This document shows, piece by piece, positions 60,031 to 64,000 of a stretch of DNA of 64,000 bases. Source of the DNA: Archegozetes longisetosus (Eukaryota > Arthropoda > Arachnida > Sarcoptiformes > Trhypochthoniidae). The notes under the pieces are model-generated. The model made no database searches. It was not told where the DNA came from and was given only the letters and a program-made list of their open reading frames with translations. The stretch spans positions 6,910,220 through 6,974,219 of the forward strand of contig JAEMBT020000001.1 in assembly GCA_018873245.2 (NCBI GenBank). The letters are read 5' to 3'. A program made the position numbers and the translations under genes. The number at the start of each line of letters is the position of its first letter. Positions within the stretch are counted from its first letter, which is position 1.

Positions 60031-62314
60031 TATTCAAATCACTCACTATTTAGAGCTTTATTACACTTATATTTGGGTTTATAAGTTTATAGTTCGTTTA
60101 TCTTCTATTTCTATCGGTCATTAGTTCACATTATTTTTTCCAACAAAGAAAAACTAATGCACTAATACATAAACAATTCTAAGCTATCCATTAAAGCATT
60201 CAAATTAATGATAAAGTCAATTGTAAATATCTGTATGTCAACATTGGTACCATGTTTCATGATAAAAATCGGAATATATTAGATTCGATTTGCTTATCAT
60301 ACATCTAATATTTTAATTTAATTTTTATATATAATAGAATTTTTTCATTCAAGTTGAAGTAGATAAAGTGGTTTGAAAAATCATTAATAATCTAATTTGA
60401 TGATAGATTTTTGAGAAATTTACTGATGTCTCTCTAAAATAATTGTTCAGAGGAATAAAACTTCTTATACGCTACTGTTAAAACGTTCTTATACTTCTTA
60501 TACTGTTAAACTATTGTATTTTAATTTTTTCCCTATTAAAATATTGTAGCTTTTCTCAAGGAAGCAACTAAAGGGATGAAAGACGATTATAACTAGCAAC
60601 TCGATTTAGAGTTAAATACTAACAACGGTCATATTTTTAACATTCATCAATATATTGAGTTTTATATAATAAAAAATTGTAAACACAAAGTATTAAAATT
60701 TCTAGATTTATTATTCTAGTAACTTAAAAAAATGATTTCTCTGTTGATTTTGCTCGTTAATCATTTTCTGTTCTCTCACTTCAGTTTAAGTCATGTAGTC
60801 TGATAGTTAACTATTTTTGAGAATCTGCTTAAGATTAATTAGAAAATTATTTTGAATTGAGATTTAGTGACTAGCATACATCTTAAACTTCCAAAAAACT
60901 AGATTTAATAAGCAAATTTTCAATGTATTGTCACTGGAAAATTCATTTGCATTTTTATTAATTTTATATGTGTATTATATCTATCAAATAAAATTTGACT
61001 CTTACGTAGACATATGGATAAATTTGAATTTTTTCCATTACAGACTCGACGTTTAATAAAATGTATTTAAATTATTTCTTAGCAATGTGTCTTAAATATG
61101 TGTGATCGTTACTGTTGCTATTCTACGAGCCAAGTCTTGTACAAAAATATTTGCCATCACTTTCAGGTTTTTATTGTTAATTTACTTGTCTTTATAATTT
61201 ACATGAAAGTAGCGAAGAATATTCAATTTTTTAATTTTTCAAGTTCATCATAATTTATCAAACTTTTTTCTTAATAGAACTTCAATTAATTTTTTGCATA
61301 AAAAGTTATACTCGCTATAACAAACTCGTACATATAGTCTGACATTGTTGTTACAACTCAGTTATTGTCAATGTCTGAATATTGGCAACAGTTCCTAACG
61401 CACTCAGAATAAACAGAATCCTCACATTGTAATTATAATTTGAATCGAGTGAAGTTTTTTTTATTAAATTTGTCTAATTTTTAAAAATAATGGGTTAAAA
61501 AATATTTTTTCCTGGATTTAACAAAAAATTTGAAATTTACTTGAGTGTAAATAATAAAAATATGTAATATAACATAAAGTATTGAATTAATATTTTGATT
61601 TAATGTTAACGAATTATTTTAAGAACTACTTTATAACCAAAAGTTCTAAGAATCATGACAGGTCAATAGATGAGAGACAAAGAACGAAGAAAATAAGTCT
61701 ATAGGATTCTGGCTATCCATGCACCTGGGATCTCATGATATACTTTAATAGAGATCATCATCATGATCTAAATTTCAATGGGCCCACCTCTGCATAATTT
61801 ATAGTTTATCCGCTAGATGTCCTTAAAGTAAACGTTTAAAATGAATCTTCGATTTTCTCTAAAGATATTATAGTCATCAAAAAACGGGTTTCATAATTGT
61901 AATCAGCGCTAAATTCGACAGCGAAATCATATATCGTATGATAAAAAATCTTAAAGTGGAAAAATTCGTTATAAAATATTTAAAGTCGAATATCTCGAAA
62001 AGTATTCGATATAAAAAATTTGGATTTCATATTCGAAATCAGTGTTAAAAAAACATAGATTACTTAAAAAGTCAACTTATGAAATAATAAATTTCATCCT
62101 GCTATCCATAAGGGGGATAGAGCTGAAAAATGTGCTCTTATGAAATCACGGCTCAACCAAGCGAACCCAATCGCGTCACTTGTCACCGACGAAAATCTCA
62201 ATCGCAAATCTTTTAGGCGTGTTGAGTGGCGGCGGAGGGTGGGGTCTCCACCCATGAATTAATGTATCAATAATAACAAATAATTATATCTTATATTATA
62301 TAATAGGTATCCAG
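60031..62314. other. no gene seen
   Basis: AT-rich spacer. A block near 61530-61650 resembles 18800-18920 (flank of an exon relic). A more GC-rich patch at about 62080-62260 has no recognised identity. Confidence 0.45.
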
Positions 62315-64000
62315 GTTTGTCAAACTTCTTTGCGAAACGAATTTAAATGTTAATTACTCATTAATGAATGAGAATATACTATAATGCGAATCAAAACATG
62401 GCGTCGTATGTAATTCAATTCATTATGAAATTAGAAGTGACTCATTCGAGTCATTTAACTCAACAAGGCTTAACTTAATACCAATCAGTTCTCATCACAT
62501 AAGACATACAGAGACTTTGAAGACAGGTATTAATGAATTAATTTTTAATTTGGGTGGAATTATGGGGTTGTGGTTTGGATTATCACCTGTATCCTTTGTT
62601 CGTTTCATAACATTAATGAAGAAAATATTAACAAAAATAGTTAGTATTATACATTGATTGATATTCAATTCGAAATACTTCAAAAATGTTTTCCATCAAA
62701 ACCAAGTTCTGTAGATTGCTCAAGAGATTATAGAGGAATCAATCAGATGTTATTTCTCGAAATAAACGGAATTCACCTCACTCTTATTATTTCGATTATT
62801 ACTCTGATAGAGTTCTATTTCATTCATATTTGGAGTTACAGCTTTTATTTATTTATTTATTTATTTTTTTGGTATATCCCCTGTTTCTATCATTTATTCA
62901 ATTATACTATTTTGTCGAAAAGTAAAAGATGCATTTCACTCATTTACAAACAATTCTAAGATATTCATAAAGTATCTGCATTAAACATATGGTCAATTGT
63001 CACTATACACATATTCCTATTGATAGAATATTTAACGAAATTGTAGAGAATTGTACACTATTTAATCAGCTTATTGTATGTTTGTTATTTAAATTTGTTT
63101 GTCAGTGAAGTGGAACAATTGGCAAGTGCTTCTCATTTAGACGTAGCAGAATCAATTTATGACATATTTCCACTGTTCTCTTAAAATACTTTTGAATCAT
63201 TGCGCCATATCGATGGAATCTACAATAGAAATTAGATATAACAAATTAATACTTATCAATTTTGAGCAAAATAAATATTAAATACTTATAATCCAACTAT
63301 AAACTCACGATACATGCTATGAAACGGAAACTTAGGTTCATATTTAAAACGATTCTACTCACATGATAGCGATACGTGTTCGTATGAAAGCGATTGTGGA
63401 GCACCATTTTGTGTTATGTTTAATGTTAATATTTAACATAAATAGATTTATTTAATTTATATCTTTATTAAAGAGTATAGAACTCGATTGATAGCTACAT
63501 TAGTCTTGTCGAAACTTAATTTTGATTCACTTTCATATTCTTTCGTAACATTTAAAATAAGTCATTTTACTATTTTTACTTTTCATGTATTTCATGCGTC
63601 CGAAGGCTAAATATTCATTTTCTGAACTAAAACAGTATAAAAATTTCTACATTTATCAATGTTTAGTAGACATTAATTTGAATGCTATTCAATAGAACAA
63701 AATTCAAGTAAATTGATTTGTCTAAGTTTGAAAACAATCGTTTGGTTTAGAGAAGGGACTATAATGTTGGGATGATATAAGAAATTTTCAAATTTATTGT
63801 TACTGAACAAATTGACACAATTTTATATTTTTATTGCACTTTTATATCAATTAAATGATTTAGATAAGAGTTATATTCATTTCATTGATCATATAAGTTT
63901 GTTAACTTCAAATCTGAGCATATAAAACAAAGATAGTAACGACAAATTTTCATTAAACCATATGAAAAGTAGATGAAATAAAATTTTAACTTTTTTCGAT
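62315..64000. repeat. inverted repeat arm, cut by window end (partner 42298-43545)
   Basis: Reverse complement of 42298-43545, up to the very last base. It contains the decayed DEG/ENaC-like end, then the 3' flank sequence of methyltransferase copy 3. It carries an additional stretch at about 63455-63750 that is absent from the partner. Confidence 0.9.
62330..62960 (+). pseudogene. decayed DEG/ENaC-like C-terminal part
   Basis: Reads a Cys-containing stretch (CESKHGVVCNS), then HTETLKTGINELIFNLGGIMGLWFGLSPVSFVRF at 62500-62610, a good match to the pre-pore strand and pore helix of DEG/ENaC channels (given here in two parts: the strand and GGIMGLWFGLS). A TAA at about 62380 breaks the frame upstream and the N-terminal half is missing. 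A second open frame from 62654 (IDIQFEILQKCF...) follows, as in the partner arm, and includes a TTTA repeat. Confidence 0.6.

Noticed and set aside
62840-62870. TTTA repeat as functional site
   Set aside because: Simple-sequence expansion inside a decayed region; no sign of function.
1-64000. tRNA or rRNA genes
   Set aside because: No convincing internal promoter box with cloverleaf pairing was noticed. A covariance-model scan would be needed to exclude them.

Overview
This is eukaryotic nuclear DNA that is very AT-rich. It has spliced genes with short GT-AG introns, large gene-poor stretches and many transposon remains. The gene content is metazoan: a mitochondrial acyl-CoA synthetase of the ACSF2 type, a metabotropic-glutamate-receptor-type extracellular domain, an ABCG half-transporter, juvenile-hormone-acid-methyltransferase-like (JHAMT-like) enzymes and a degenerin/ENaC-like channel. 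The mix, above all the locally multiplied JHAMT-like genes and an odd DEG/ENaC protein, suggests an arthropod and perhaps a mite or other chelicerate. That assignment is inference from gene families; no ribosomal or mitochondrial marker is present.

Layout. 1-5.8 kb: no recognisable gene. 5.8-10.5 kb (-): ten-exon ACSF2-like gene, complete and about 582 aa. 11-14.4 kb: foldback element, a hAT-like relic, a second foldback element and a decayed MULE-type transposase. 15.1-17.2 kb (-): two-exon gene for a secreted glutamate-receptor ligand-binding domain that stops inside the cysteine-rich region, with a decayed copy of its 3' end beside it. 20.2-23.4 kb (-): five-exon ABCG half-transporter, complete and about 672 aa. 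25.4-26.0 kb: mariner relic and foldback element.

27.5-64 kb is a rearranged block built on a JHAMT-like methyltransferase family. Four intact three-exon genes lie at 29.1-30.3 (-), 35.4-36.9 (+), 40.7-42.2 (+) and 52.4-53.8 kb (+). The first and fourth belong to an inverted duplication (27.46-33.0 kb against 49.35-60.0 kb). The second and third are a tandem duplication. A further inverted repeat (42.3-43.5 kb against 62.3 kb to the window end) carries the 3' flank of the third gene, so another methyltransferase copy probably follows just outside the window. Isolated, decayed copies of the methyltransferase third exon are scattered from 18 to 50 kb.

The duplicated arms have collected different insertions: a hAT-type MITE with an 8-bp target duplication (left arm), and an 0.8-kb element, a small foldback MITE and a 4.66-kb Ty3/Gypsy LTR retrotransposon (right arm). 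The other arm usually preserves the empty site. Between the arms lie a nearly intact hAT transposon (37.5-39.6 kb, one frameshift) and a DEG/ENaC-like gene whose reading frame now runs into a 0.67-kb foldback element, with a decayed second DEG/ENaC-like unit beyond it. The genes show no common pathway. Exon coordinates were read by hand from splice signals, frame continuity and family similarity, without transcript data.
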